NCBI GenBank assembly: GCA_964570765.1
Contig: CAZMZF010000009.1
Span: 26,790 to 90,789, forward strand
Length of the DNA: 64,000 nt
DNA from: CAZMZF01 sp964570765
Lineage (GTDB): Bacteria > Zixibacteria > MSB-5A5 > RBG-16-43-9
Direction: 5' to 3'
Every line of letters starts with the position of its first letter. Within the stretch, counting starts at the first letter, position 1. The position numbers and the translations under genes were made by a program. This document shows, in pieces, positions 31,239 to 40,540 of the stretch. The notes under the pieces were generated by a model. That model had not been told where the DNA came from. It ran no database searches and saw only the letters and a list, made by a program, of their open reading frames with translations.

Positions 31239-32989
31239 ATTTTCTCCTGGGGTGGAAGTTCCTTTTGAACTATCCCAAAAGCCTCCTGCAGGGCCGGTTC
31301 GTTGATTTTGATCTCGGTTTTCGCACGGGCCTCATCCACCCACTTTCGAGAAACGCTATTTTTTTTCTCGTAGGTAACTGCATTTCGCACCACAGGTTCT
31401 ACCTCTGCTAAGGTTTTCTGTTTCTGCTCCGTTTTTTCTAAAAGCTTTATGACCGAATATCCTTCGCCCACCGGACTCTGTAAAAGATGAATAGGACCTC
31501 CGATCTCGTTCTTCTTGAGCTTGAAGGCTGCATCGAAAAGCTCTGGATAATTGCTTTTCATAATTCTGCCCAGGTCTCCTCCATTTCCCTTAGCATAGGT
31601 GCGGATCGTCTTCTCTTCAGCCAGCTTTTTGAAATCAGCACCGGCGCGAAGCTGTTTGAGAACTTGCTTGGCTTCCTCCTCGGTTTTGACCATAATCTCT
31701 AAGACATGTACCTGAGCTAGAGTAATATATTTCTCCTTATTTATTTGATAGAAATTCTCCAGATCGGCTGAATCTACAGCTAAATCTTTCCAGATAATCT
31801 CACTCCGGTATTTATCCGCAATCATCGCCTCTTTAGAGAGAGTAAGTTTATCCTTATATTCCTTGCTCTGGTCGATCTTTTTCTTAAGGGCTAACTTTTT
31901 TAATATCTCTGGAGCTAAAAGATAATTGAAAACCAAACCTTTGATATTTTCCTCATCATTTAAAGCTGGTCTCTGGAAAGAGGGCCAGCGGTTATAGAAG
32001 GGAAGGAACTCTGATACCTTTAACTCCCCTCCCTTATATCTAATAACTGGTAAGGATTTCTCCTCTTCGGTGAGTTGAGTAAGGTCTAAGTTTAAACCCT
32101 GCATTGGTGATTTAAGAGTATCTGTAACAGCTAAAGCTTTGGTCTTTTCCTCTAACATCTTTATAGTGGAGCTAACCATCTTAAGGTCCGATTGCTCCAT
32201 TAAATTGACCATATAGTTTATCCCGATCTCCTGCTGATTCATCGTCTGCAAACTCGTCTTCAGATTTTCCTTTTCTTCCTCAAAGCTTCTCTGGGTTTCC
32301 TTCTTTCTTTCATCCAATTTGATTATATGCCAGCCTGCCAGGGTCTTGACCGGGCGGGAGAACTCCTGGGGCTTTAATTTGAAGGCTACTTCCTTAAATG
32401 AAGCTGCACCTGCCATACCGCGCCAGCTGATGAAACCCAGGTCTCCTCCCCTATCTTTAGTTCGTGTATCGATTGATTTCTCCTTTGCCAGGGTATCGAA
32501 ATCTGCTCCTTTCTTAAGATCGCGGTAGATCTGATCTGCTTCCTTTTTGGTCTTTATCAATATATGTCTTACCTTGATACTCTCACCTAATTTTTTATAG
32601 AAATCAGCCATGTCCTTATCGGTAACTTTGACTTTGCTCAAAACCTCTCTGCGGAAAAGCTCATTCATCAAAAGTTTCTCCTTTTCCGGTTCGAGCCGGC
32701 CTTCAATTTGAGGATCTTTATCAAAACCTTTCTCATAAGCTGCCTGAACCAGAAGCCGGCTATCGATTTTCTGGTCTAAAAACTCTTTAAACTGGTCATA
32801 TAGAGGAAGGTCGGACATTATTTGTATCTGGACATTTTTCTTCATTTCTATATAATCTCCGGCCAGCCCTCCCACAGTTATTTTATCCTTTCCTATCTGT
32901 GCGACTATCTTACTTTGTTTTGAAGCGCAGCCGGTTATCCAAACCAGGCTAAGTGCCAACACTGCCAAGATTACAGCTACTCTTTTCAC
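31235..32989 (-). CDS. large parvulin-type foldase lipoprotein with two PPIase domains
   Basis: The 584-residue lipoprotein (signal LAVLALSLVWITGC) has a parvulin domain at about 135-230 (VRHILIKTKKEADQIYRDLK, GGDLGFISWRG). A middle helical part with LPVIRYKGGELKVSEFLPFY looks like a second chaperone N-domain. A second parvulin domain lies at about 430-525 (AQVHVLEIMVKTEEEAKQVL, GGDLGRIMKSNYPELF). This duplicated architecture resembles PpiD-like foldases without the membrane helix. It lies between mfd and the single-domain foldase gene on the same strand. Confidence 0.88.
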   Translation of the reverse strand: MKRVAVILAVLALSLVWITGCASKQSKIVAQIGKDKITVGGLAGDYIEMKKNVQIQIMSDLPLYDQFKEFLDQKIDSRLLVQAAYEKGFDKDPQIEGRLEPEKEKLLMNELFRREVLSKVKVTDKDMADFYKKLGESIKVRHILIKTKKEADQIYRDLKKGADFDTLAKEKSIDTRTKDRGGDLGFISWRGMAGAASFKEVAFKLKPQEFSRPVKTLAGWHIIKLDERKKETQRSFEEEKENLKTSLQTMNQQEIGINYMVNLMEQSDLKMVSSTIKMLEEKTKALAVTDTLKSPMQGLNLDLTQLTEEEKSLPVIRYKGGELKVSEFLPFYNRWPSFQRPALNDEENIKGLVFNYLLAPEILKKLALKKKIDQSKEYKDKLTLSKEAMIADKYRSEIIWKDLAVDSADLENFYQINKEKYITLAQVHVLEIMVKTEEEAKQVLKQLRAGADFKKLAEEKTIRTYAKGNGGDLGRIMKSNYPELFDAAFKLKKNEIGGPIHLLQSPVGEGYSVIKLLEKTEQKQKTLAEVEPVVRNAVTYEKKNSVSRKWVDEARAKTEIKINEPALQEAFGIVQKELPPQEKM

Positions 32990-33046
32990 CTCTACCTCCT
33001 TAATTAGGGTTTAGTTCAAATACTCAATTTTTAAATATAAATCATT

Positions 33047-36000
33047 CTATAATTTTAGCAAGAGTTTTTTCAACTCTTCCAGTCGATTTTTTACACCCTT
33101 TAAGTCTATTTCTATTTTGAAATTTCCAACAACGGAAAACTCCAAAGGGAAATCAATTGTCTCCCGGTATTTTTTTATCTCTTCTTTTCCAGTTTTTTTA
33201 CTCAGACTGAACTCAAGTTTCACCCTTACCCCCTTAAGTGTAAGCTTAGACACCTCTTTTTCCTGACAAATGAGCTTAAGCTCAGCTACTTTTAAAAGCT
33301 CCTCTGCCTCCCGGGGAAGGAGCCCGAATCTATCCCTTAACTCCACCTGCAAGTCCTTTATTTGCTCTTCTCTTTTTATCTCTGAGAGCTTTTTATAGAT
33401 TTCCATCCTCTGTTGTCCATCTTCTATATAATCTGATGGAAGGTAAAGGTCTGAATCTATCTCCAATTTCACCTCTGGTAATTTTTTTATCTCTTCCCCT
33501 TTTAGCTCTCTTACTGCTTCCTCTAAAAGCTGGCAATAGAGGTCAAAACCGATCTCCTCTATAAAACCATGTTGTTGAGGTCCCAAGATATTTCCTGCAC
33601 CCCTGATCTCTAAATCCCTTAAGGCTAAATAGAAGCCTGAGCCTAATTCGGTATATTGTTGAATTGCTCTTATCCTTTTAAGGGCTGGAGGGTTTAAATT
33701 CTCGAAAGGGGGGACTAAAAGATAAGCATAAGCTTTATGGTTAGACCTTCCTACCCTACCCCTTAGCTGATAGAGCTGTGCCAGACCAAATCTATCTGCC
33801 CGGTTGATTATAATAGTATTGACATTAGGTATATCCAGACCGGATTCAATTATATTGCTACACAGAAGGCAGTCATATTTTCCATCCAGGAATGAAAGCA
33901 TAATCTTCTCCAGAACCTTTTCCTCCATCTGACCATGAGCTATTCCCAACCTCAACTCTGGAAGTAGTTTTTTTAAAAAATTGTACATAGAGCCTATAGA
34001 TTCTACCCGGTTATGCACAAAATAGACCTGTCCACCCCGGTCCACTTCTCTTAAGGTTGCCTCAGCTATTAATTCCTTATCGAAATCAGAGATTATAGTC
34101 TGGATAGGTAGACGATCCTTAGGAGGGGTATTGATAATGGACATATCTTTAGCCCCTAACAAGGAAAGCTGAAGCGTCCTGGGGATGGGTGTGGCAGTTA
34201 AGGTCAAGCAATCCACGGTGCTTTTGACTTTTTTCAGCTTCTCTTTGTGAGCTACTCCAAACCTTTGTTCTTCATCGATTATTAGAAGCCCCAAGTCTTT
34301 AAACTTAATATCTTTTTGGAGTAATCTGTGAGTCCCAATTACTATATCGATTTTACCCTGTTCTAAGGATTTTATTATCTCCTTTTGCTCTTTTGAAGAT
34401 TTGAAACGGGAGAGGACTTCGATTTGAACTGGATAATCTTTTAACCTTTCGGAAAAGGTAGTATGGTGCTGTTGAGCTAAAATTGTTGTGGGGACCAAAA
34501 CTGCTACTTGCTTCCCATCCATAACAGATTTAAAAGCAGCTCTCACAGCTACCTCAGTTTTACCATAACCCACATCTCCACACACCAGCCGATCCATAGG
34601 TATAGATTTCTCCATATCTATTTTAATAGATTCAATCGCTTCAAACTGGTCTGGAGTCTCCTCATAGATAAAGGCGGACTCAAGCTCTTTCTGCCAGGGT
34701 GTATCTGCAGAAAAAGGAAATCCAGGTTTTGCCTTTCTCTCAGCATAAAGTTGAATCAGTTCCTCAGCCATCTCTTTTAAAGCCTTTTTAGTCTTCTCCT
34801 TGGTCTTTTCCCACAAAGGTGAGCCTAACCTGGAAAGATTTGGTTCTCCATTTTTCCCTATATATTTCTGGATTCGGTTGAATTCCTCTACCGGCACATA
34901 TAACTTATCCTCATCCTTATATAAGAGGAGCAGGCAGTCTCTTTTTCTACCATCTATCAAAAGATTTTGCAGGCCGGAATATCTCCCTATCCCGAAATCG
35001 GCATGCACTACAAAATCACCTGAGGAAAGGCCAGCATAAGTAGATAGAGGTAACCCCTCTTTAAATCTCCTCTTCCTTCTTCTCCTGAAATAACGACTGA
35101 AGATCTGGTGCTCTGGCAGAATAACTAATTCCAACTCCGGATAGATAAAGCCAGAGCTCAGGTTGCCTAATAAAAAGACAACCTTTTCAACCTCTTTTTC
35201 TAAGAGCTCCTCCAGTCTTTCCTTTTGGCCTAAATTCTCACAGGAGATATAGACTTTTCTCCCCTTTTTTTCTTCTTCTTTCAGAGTTTTCTTAAGCAGG
35301 TTAAAATTGGAGACAGCGCTTTCCGGCTCACACATACCCAGATTAAAATCTAAGTTTTCCTTTCTCAAATAGAAACTTTTCAAAACCTGAAAACTTTCAA
35401 TCTTCCTCTCAAAGGAGTCGCCATCCCTGAAAAGAAAAGATGGTTGAGGGACTAACTCCTTTTTCAGGCTTGCCTCTTCATATCTTCTCTGAGCTTCTTC
35501 CCGGATATAATCTATCTCCTTTCGGATAAGCTCTGGCTCATCCATAAAGACTAAACTCTCTTCAGGGAGGTAATCAAAAAGCTCGCCCTGGGGTAATTCT
35601 AAAAGAGGTGCCATCCATTCTAAACCCGGGATCTCCTGATAAAAATTTATTCTTCCTCTTAATCTTTGCGCCTCTTTTTCCTCTATCCTGCCAAGATATT
35701 TCTCTAATTCCTCATCTTTAAGGTGAAACTCCCTTTTAGGAAGAAGGATTATTTCATCTCTTTTGATAATCGTCCTCTGGTTAAAAACGGAAAACTCCCT
35801 TATCGATTCGATTTTATCCCCGAAGAACTCTATCCTTAAAGGGTTCTCTGAAGTATAAGGGAAAAGGTCCAAAATCCCGCCCCTCTGGCTGTAAGTTCCT
35901 ACCTCTTCCACCTGAGGAAATCTTTTAAATCCTAATTCTGATATTTTCAGGATAAGGTTTTCTAATTCCAGCTCATCTCCGGTTTGCAGCTGGATGGTTT

Positions 36001-36418
36001 TGTTTTTCAACTCATCCCGGGGAATAGTCTTTTCAATAATTGCACGGATATGGGTTACAACTACGTTTTTTTTGCGGAACAGGAGGTTATGTAGACAGGA
36101 AAGCCTGGCACCCAAGACCTCTGAATGAGGAACTTGAAGCTCGTAGGGCAAAATCTCCCAGCTGGGGAAAAACAAAACTTCCCCTTCGCCCGAAAAAGAT
36201 TGCAAGTCCTCAAATAACTTTATGGCCTCTTCTGGATGATAGGTTAGAATAAGAATTGGAAGTCGAAGTCTTTTCTCTAAATAAGCTAAAAGGAACGATT
36301 TTCCAGAACCTACCAGTCCGGATAAAGTAAGGTCCTTTTCACCTTCTGCAATTTTTTCGACCAGGATAGAGAAACTTTTTGATCTATGAGCCTGATCCAG
36401 TAATATAGATAATGACAT
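33047..36418 (-). CDS. mfd: transcription-repair coupling factor Mfd
   Basis: The 1123-residue protein is a full-length Mfd, which removes stalled RNA polymerase from damaged template and recruits UvrA. It has a UvrB-like N-terminal region (GSGKSFLLAYLEKRL, FFPSWEILPYE, YSQRGGILDLFPYTS). The RNA-polymerase-interacting CarD-like domain reads GDFVVHADFGIGRYSGLQNL. The RecG-like translocase has Walker A GDVGYGKTEVAVRAAF, the DEEQ box LLIIDEEQRFGV and TATPIPRTL. The C-terminal TRCF domain is LPSDYIEDGQQRMEIYK. It sits upstream of the three foldase genes and 74 bases downstream of the methyltransferase gene. Confidence 0.97.
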   Translation of the reverse strand: MSLSILLDQAHRSKSFSILVEKIAEGEKDLTLSGLVGSGKSFLLAYLEKRLRLPILILTYHPEEAIKLFEDLQSFSGEGEVLFFPSWEILPYELQVPHSEVLGARLSCLHNLLFRKKNVVVTHIRAIIEKTIPRDELKNKTIQLQTGDELELENLILKISELGFKRFPQVEEVGTYSQRGGILDLFPYTSENPLRIEFFGDKIESIREFSVFNQRTIIKRDEIILLPKREFHLKDEELEKYLGRIEEKEAQRLRGRINFYQEIPGLEWMAPLLELPQGELFDYLPEESLVFMDEPELIRKEIDYIREEAQRRYEEASLKKELVPQPSFLFRDGDSFERKIESFQVLKSFYLRKENLDFNLGMCEPESAVSNFNLLKKTLKEEEKKGRKVYISCENLGQKERLEELLEKEVEKVVFLLGNLSSGFIYPELELVILPEHQIFSRYFRRRRKRRFKEGLPLSTYAGLSSGDFVVHADFGIGRYSGLQNLLIDGRKRDCLLLLYKDEDKLYVPVEEFNRIQKYIGKNGEPNLSRLGSPLWEKTKEKTKKALKEMAEELIQLYAERKAKPGFPFSADTPWQKELESAFIYEETPDQFEAIESIKIDMEKSIPMDRLVCGDVGYGKTEVAVRAAFKSVMDGKQVAVLVPTTILAQQHHTTFSERLKDYPVQIEVLSRFKSSKEQKEIIKSLEQGKIDIVIGTHRLLQKDIKFKDLGLLIIDEEQRFGVAHKEKLKKVKSTVDCLTLTATPIPRTLQLSLLGAKDMSIINTPPKDRLPIQTIISDFDKELIAEATLREVDRGGQVYFVHNRVESIGSMYNFLKKLLPELRLGIAHGQMEEKVLEKIMLSFLDGKYDCLLCSNIIESGLDIPNVNTIIINRADRFGLAQLYQLRGRVGRSNHKAYAYLLVPPFENLNPPALKRIRAIQQYTELGSGFYLALRDLEIRGAGNILGPQQHGFIEEIGFDLYCQLLEEAVRELKGEEIKKLPEVKLEIDSDLYLPSDYIEDGQQRMEIYKKLSEIKREEQIKDLQVELRDRFGLLPREAEELLKVAELKLICQEKEVSKLTLKGVRVKLEFSLSKKTGKEEIKKYRETIDFPLEFSVVGNFKIEIDLKGVKNRLEELKKLLLKL

Positions 36419-36492
36419 CTCTTATTCTCTTTCTAAAACCTATTAATTAAAAACGATAATTTTAAAGAAAAAATTGGAGAGAAAATGCCCCT

Positions 36493-37230
36493 TTAGCTCA
36501 CCTTCTTAGCTAAGATTATCATTCGGGGGCTTTGTATGGTATAATCCTTTAATTCATAATCACCAAAAACCTGCTCGGTTATAAAACCTGATTTTTTCAA
36601 TTTAAAGATCATCTCGGTGAGAGTGTAAGCTCGGAAGGAGAAGAAATATTCTCTTTTGGGTTGATTTTCGAAAAGGAGGGTACGGGTAGTTTCAACTCGA
36701 CTGGTAAAAGGGTCGAAGATGGACTCGTCTAACATGAAAAACCCCTCTCGAGGGTACCACATTCTCCTCTGAAAATTCTTTAACAGAAATTCTCGATTGG
36801 CAGTATCTATAAGGAATAACCCCTTTTCTATTAAAGCCCGATTGATCCCCTTTAAAACCTGTAAGTCTTCTTTTTCGTCCTGGAAATAACCAAAAGATGT
36901 ATACAGATTTACAACCGCATCGAATTCTGATTTGAGAGGGATTTTCCTCATATCCCCTTGCACAAGCTTCACCTTTAGGTTAAGCCTATGAGCTTCTCTT
37001 CTTGCTCTATCCAGAAAGTAGGAAGAGAGGTCGTATCCCGTAACCTGAAAGCCTCTTCGGGCAAATTCCAAACAGTGTCTCCCATATCCACAGCATAAGT
37101 CTAAAATCTTCTTTTTAGGCTTAAGCCCCAATATCTTTATCACCCCGTCTACTTCCCTGGAGGCTGAAGCATCTAAGGGAGCATAAGCCTTGGGATAGTA
37201 TTCGTCGAAAAATTTTTCCCACCATTTCAT
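36493..37230 (-). CDS. class I SAM-dependent methyltransferase
   Basis: The 245-residue protein shows the AdoMet-binding motif ILDLCCGYGRHCLEFARRG and the acidic loop VTGYDLSSYFLDRAR. LVQGDMRKIPLKSEFDAVVN and a motif-IV-like VNLYTSFGYFQD follow. The fold is that of small-molecule methyltransferases; the substrate is unknown. It follows the agmatinase gene by 20 bases, so it is probably transcribed with the polyamine genes, although a polyamine substrate would be speculation. Confidence 0.85.
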   Translation of the reverse strand: MKWWEKFFDEYYPKAYAPLDASASREVDGVIKILGLKPKKKILDLCCGYGRHCLEFARRGFQVTGYDLSSYFLDRARREAHRLNLKVKLVQGDMRKIPLKSEFDAVVNLYTSFGYFQDEKEDLQVLKGINRALIEKGLFLIDTANREFLLKNFQRRMWYPREGFFMLDESIFDPFTSRVETTRTLLFENQPKREYFFSFRAYTLTEMIFKLKKSGFITEQVFGDYELKDYTIQSPRMIILAKKVS

Positions 37231-37250
37231 CTTTTACCTCTCTTAAGCAT

Positions 37251-38150
37251 TTACCCTTGTTTTCTTTTTCTTCTTAGGTCATTATAGGTTATATATCCGA
37301 TAAGTTTATAAATCAACTTAGCGGCCAGAAAATCCGGCGCAATATTTCCAGGCTGTGGACATAGTTCAACTATATCGAAACCAACTATTTTTTTTCTCTG
37401 AGTCAAAGCTTTAAGAAAATCTAAGGTCTCATACCATAAAAAACCTCCTGGCTCCGGCGTTCCCACTGAAGGCATAATCGAAGGGTCAAGAAAATCCAAG
37501 TCAAAGGTGAGATAGACCTCATCTGAAAGAGAGCTCAAGACCTTATCGCTCCAATCCTTCTCCCTTTTTTGGGCATAGAACAGGGTGACCTTATTTCTTT
37601 TTATCCAGTTATGCTCCTCCAGGCTTAAGTTCCTTATCCCCACACCAATGGCCGGCACAAACTCCCTCACTCTCCTCATAGTGCAGGCATGGCTGAATCG
37701 GTTCCCCTGATAACTTTCTCTCAGGTCTGCATGCGCATCCAGTTGCAGGACCGAAAGGTCTTTATATTTCTCCTTAAAGGCTTTAATCATCCCGATGGAG
37801 ATGGTATGTTCACCCCCCAACATAACAATCATCTTATTGTCTTTAAGAAAATTTCGACCGACTTTGTAGATTTTTTCAATCATTTTCTCAGGACCTTTAG
37901 AAGTGGGCTCTAACTCATCTGAAGTATAGATTCCGGCTTTATAAGGTTCGGTATTTAACTCTTCATCGAAAAGCTCAACCTGTTTTGAGGCTGAAATAAT
38001 TGCCTGGGGACCTTCTCTGGTTCCCCCTTTATAGGTGGTGGTTTGTTCATAGGGAACTGGCAGGATGACAAATCTTGACCTCTTATAATCTGAGTAAATC
38101 TGAGGAATACCTAAAAAATTATCCGGTAGAAAAAACTTATTATCTAACAA
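37251..38150 (-). CDS. speB: agmatinase (ureohydrolase family)
   Basis: The 299-residue protein hydrolyses agmatine to putrescine and urea. The two-manganese site is visible in MLGGEHTISIGM, VLQLDAHADLRESY and TFDLDFLDPSIMPSVGTPEP, with the PEPGG loop of agmatinases. The gene lies 5 bases after the deoxyhypusine-synthase-like gene and two genes after pyruvoyl-dependent arginine decarboxylase. The order fits an arginine to agmatine to putrescine pathway. Confidence 0.93.
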   Translation of the reverse strand: MLDNKFFLPDNFLGIPQIYSDYKRSRFVILPVPYEQTTTYKGGTREGPQAIISASKQVELFDEELNTEPYKAGIYTSDELEPTSKGPEKMIEKIYKVGRNFLKDNKMIVMLGGEHTISIGMIKAFKEKYKDLSVLQLDAHADLRESYQGNRFSHACTMRRVREFVPAIGVGIRNLSLEEHNWIKRNKVTLFYAQKREKDWSDKVLSSLSDEVYLTFDLDFLDPSIMPSVGTPEPGGFLWYETLDFLKALTQRKKIVGFDIVELCPQPGNIAPDFLAAKLIYKLIGYITYNDLRRKRKQG

Positions 38151-38155
38151 GGCCT

Positions 38156-39187
38156 TTACCTTTCCATCAAAAGTTCTTTTCCAAACTTAAATTCAGGTTT
38201 TTTTCTTTTTCGGATTAAATCTTTTGACCCTTGCGAAAGAGCAGTGGCTAAAAAAGGCAAGGCAATGGTAGCATCTGAATAGACAGTTACCATCTTAGCC
38301 TGTGGATGGATTTTCCCCCAGGATTGTGCCTCAGTGAAAGTGCATCCGGAAAGCCCTCCCCAGTGAGGTGCATCAACCGATATTTGAATAGCGTACTTAT
38401 GCCCGGACTTTTTGCTTTTCCTTTGAAGGGAGGCTATGACCTCAGCCTGCTGGATGAAATTCTTGGGTGTCCCTCCTCCTATATAAATTACCCCGGTTGA
38501 TTTAGCCCACAAAACTAAGTTGGAGATCTCCTCTGCATCTTTGATCACATCAAACTGTAACCTTTTCCCTTTTGTCTTAGCCAATTCCACCAGGGCAATT
38601 CCGTAAGATGAATCCCCAATGGCTGGGCAAAAGATGGGAACTCCGTAAGTATAGGCAGAGCTTATCACCCCTTCTTTCTTCTTTATTCTGGATAGCTTTT
38701 CTCCGAGTAAAAAGAAAAATTCCCTGGTAGAATAATTTTTTCCAAAATCGAAAGAAAGGGCAAATTCTTTGATAAATTCATCTACTTGTCTGAACTCAGC
38801 CTCTAAGGCATAGGTATCGTAAATCCGGTCGATCCCTGCCTCCCTTAACTTAAGGTCGCTTATGTGATGATTCCCTATCCAGTGATATTTTCCCAGGCTT
38901 TCATGCAGGTCATGAAAAAGATTGGCACCCGTTGAAACCAGACAATCAATCAATCGGTTTTTAATAAGGTAGACCAATACCTGCCTTAATCCACCAGGGA
39001 TCATCGCTCCAGCCAGACCAAAAAAGATAACCAGATTTTCTTTCAACATCTCTTTCCAGATAGAAAGAGCTGTGGCTAAATTTCTCCCCTGAAAGGATAT
39101 TCCGCTCATCTTTTCTAAAAGCTGAGCTATGTCTTTAATATTTTCGATCTCAACCGGATGAGTAGGATTTCTCAAGAATTTATCCAT
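38156..39187 (-). CDS. deoxyhypusine-synthase-like protein (possible homospermidine synthase)
   Basis: The protein belongs to the deoxyhypusine synthase family: FFGLAGAMIPGGLRQVLVYL, STGANLFHDLHESLG, VIYIGGGTPKNFIQQ, SVDAPHWGGLSGCTFTEAQS and SWGKIHPQAKMVTVYSDAT, which contains the lysine that carries the aminobutyl intermediate. Bacteria lack the eIF5A target, and family members are thought to make homospermidine or other polyamines, which fits the neighbours. The frame opens at 39265 inside the upstream gene. The ATG at 39185-39187 is chosen because GAGGAGG lies 9 bases before it and the protein then starts with MDKFLRNPTHPVEI. Confidence 0.92.
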   Translation of the reverse strand: MDKFLRNPTHPVEIENIKDIAQLLEKMSGISFQGRNLATALSIWKEMLKENLVIFFGLAGAMIPGGLRQVLVYLIKNRLIDCLVSTGANLFHDLHESLGKYHWIGNHHISDLKLREAGIDRIYDTYALEAEFRQVDEFIKEFALSFDFGKNYSTREFFFLLGEKLSRIKKKEGVISSAYTYGVPIFCPAIGDSSYGIALVELAKTKGKRLQFDVIKDAEEISNLVLWAKSTGVIYIGGGTPKNFIQQAEVIASLQRKSKKSGHKYAIQISVDAPHWGGLSGCTFTEAQSWGKIHPQAKMVTVYSDATIALPFLATALSQGSKDLIRKRKKPEFKFGKELLMER

Positions 39188-39219
39188 TTTGAAATACCTC
39201 CTCAAGCTGATTTTTATAA

Positions 39220-39774
39220 CTATTCCTGGGTTATAAAGATGGCGGCTGCTACAACTGTAGTCCACAGGCCATTCTTATCTCCCTCAGCTGATTGGGTGAT
39301 ATTCATAGTGCGGACTATCTTGCCAGAGATCTTCCAGATCTCCTTTCGCATATCATAATTTTTGTCCACATCAAAATCTAACCCTAAGGTAGTAGCCAGC
39401 ATAGAGGCAGCTAAGTCCTCTGCATAATCTCCGGCTTTTTTCTCGGTCTGACCATAGGCAGAATGCTCGGAGAGGAATCCATAATACTGCTTTTCCTTGG
39501 GGATGGCTAAACCGACTGAGGCAGAGATCAGACGGTTGGGTTCGTTGGTTGCGTTGCGGCTCATCACGCAGAAGATTATCTGGCCATCCTGCAGCTTCTT
39601 CATCCCTTGAGCTCTGGTAATTAGCTTGCATCCTGGTGGAAAAATTGAGGAGACGCTTACGATGTTAAAACGGGCTATCCCGGCATTTCTTAAAGCCAGC
39701 TCAAAGCTGGAAAGTTTTTCAGTGTGCCTTCCCACCCCCTTGGTCAAAAAAACTTCGCTGGGAACTATGATCAT
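39220..39774 (-). CDS. pdaD: pyruvoyl-dependent arginine decarboxylase
   Basis: The 184-residue proenzyme self-cleaves to form a pyruvoyl group and decarboxylates arginine to agmatine. The cleavage region VSVSSIFPPGCKLI contains the Ser-Ser pair, with the second Ser becoming the pyruvoyl group. The start GVGRHTEKLSSFELALRNAG and the later YGFLSEHSAYGQTEKKAGDY are typical of the family. It is the first gene of the polyamine operon, directly downstream of a strong terminator. It supplies the substrate of the agmatinase two genes on. Confidence 0.95.
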   Translation of the reverse strand: MIIVPSEVFLTKGVGRHTEKLSSFELALRNAGIARFNIVSVSSIFPPGCKLITRAQGMKKLQDGQIIFCVMSRNATNEPNRLISASVGLAIPKEKQYYGFLSEHSAYGQTEKKAGDYAEDLAASMLATTLGLDFDVDKNYDMRKEIWKISGKIVRTMNITQSAEGDKNGLWTTVVAAAIFITQE

Positions 39775-39884
39775 CTTCCACCTCCTTTATGCTAAAAAGT
39801 GGTTTTTCCCTACAGGTCCAATTTGGGAAAATATCAGGCATTCGTTTTTAAAATGCAATAATAAAATTAATTTTTACAAAAAAA

Positions 39885-39908
39885 CCCCGCCGTCGGCGGG
39901 GTTTTTTT
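39885..39908 (-). terminator. strong bidirectional Rho-independent terminator
   Basis: CCCCGCC-GTC-GGCGGGG (39885-39901) is flanked by seven T's on the plus strand and a matching A-run on the left, so it would work on both strands. It separates the upstream lipoprotein gene from the polyamine operon, both on the minus strand. Confidence 0.92.
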
Positions 39909-39924
39909 AAACCAGCACTTTTTC

Positions 39925-39978
39925 TTAGCAGGGTTTCTTAGTCTTACAACTACCCTTTTTCTTTTTTGCTTTGGGCAT
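39925..39978 (-). CDS. possible 17-residue Lys/Cys-rich peptide
   Basis: A short frame runs from an ATG at 39976-39978 to a TAA at 39925-39927 and would encode MPKAKKKKGSCKTKKPC. A purine-rich AAGGTAAGAAG lies just before the ATG. The peptide sits between the lipoprotein gene and the terminator, so it would be on the same transcript. Nine of its 17 residues are basic or cysteine in a regular pattern. It could be a real small protein or chance; only conservation would tell. Confidence 0.4.
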   Translation of the reverse strand: MPKAKKKKGSCKTKKPC

Positions 39979-40012
39979 CTTCTTACCTTATTAGATTAGG
40001 GTTAATAAACTT

Positions 40013-40540
40013 TTATTTCTTTTTCATCCCCTCTTCAATGGCAGTCACCTTGGTAATCACATCCGTTGCCAGATCCGAGGCTTTCTTATAATCCCCAGCT
40101 CCTAAGGCATTTTTCGCCTCAGCCAGGTTGGCATCGCAGGTCTTTACCTCAGCCTTCATCTTCGGAGGAATCTTACCTTTTTTCAAAGTCTCCAGCTTAG
40201 CGCTGGCGTCGTTTACTGCAGTTTCTGCAGTGGTTCTCATCTGATCTTTATTGGTTACAGCCATAGTAGCGGCGGAGTCAGCCCAGCTCTTGGCAAAAAG
40301 GGCCAATCTTTTTGCATCTGCAAATTTCTTCTCTCCGAAAAAGGTCTCAGCCTGAGTTAAGGAATCCTGAGCGGGAGTGAGAAGATCAGCCGCATAAAGG
40401 TTGGCTTCAGCATTGGCAGCATTGGCAACTGCATCCCTGGCCGCCTGCATCTCCTGCTCCGGAGGCTTGGCACAGGAGCTTAATAGTATTATTCCCAAGA
40501 TGAGAAGTAAGCTTATCCCGAAAAATCTATTCTTTAACAT
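40013..40540 (-). CDS. helical lipoprotein, DUF4398-like
   Basis: The 175-residue protein has a lipoprotein signal (SLLLILGIILLSSC). The mature part is almost entirely helical and alanine-rich (ARDAVANAANAEANLYAADL, PAQDSLTQAETFFGEKKFAD, KRLALFAKSWADSAA). It has the repeating helix-turn-helix look of DUF4398/TPR-like periplasmic lipoproteins. The function is unknown. A consensus-like promoter lies about 210 bases upstream and a strong terminator follows, so it is a single-gene unit apart from the small frame at 39925. Confidence 0.8.
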   Translation of the reverse strand: MLKNRFFGISLLLILGIILLSSCAKPPEQEMQAARDAVANAANAEANLYAADLLTPAQDSLTQAETFFGEKKFADAKRLALFAKSWADSAATMAVTNKDQMRTTAETAVNDASAKLETLKKGKIPPKMKAEVKTCDANLAEAKNALGAGDYKKASDLATDVITKVTAIEEGMKKK

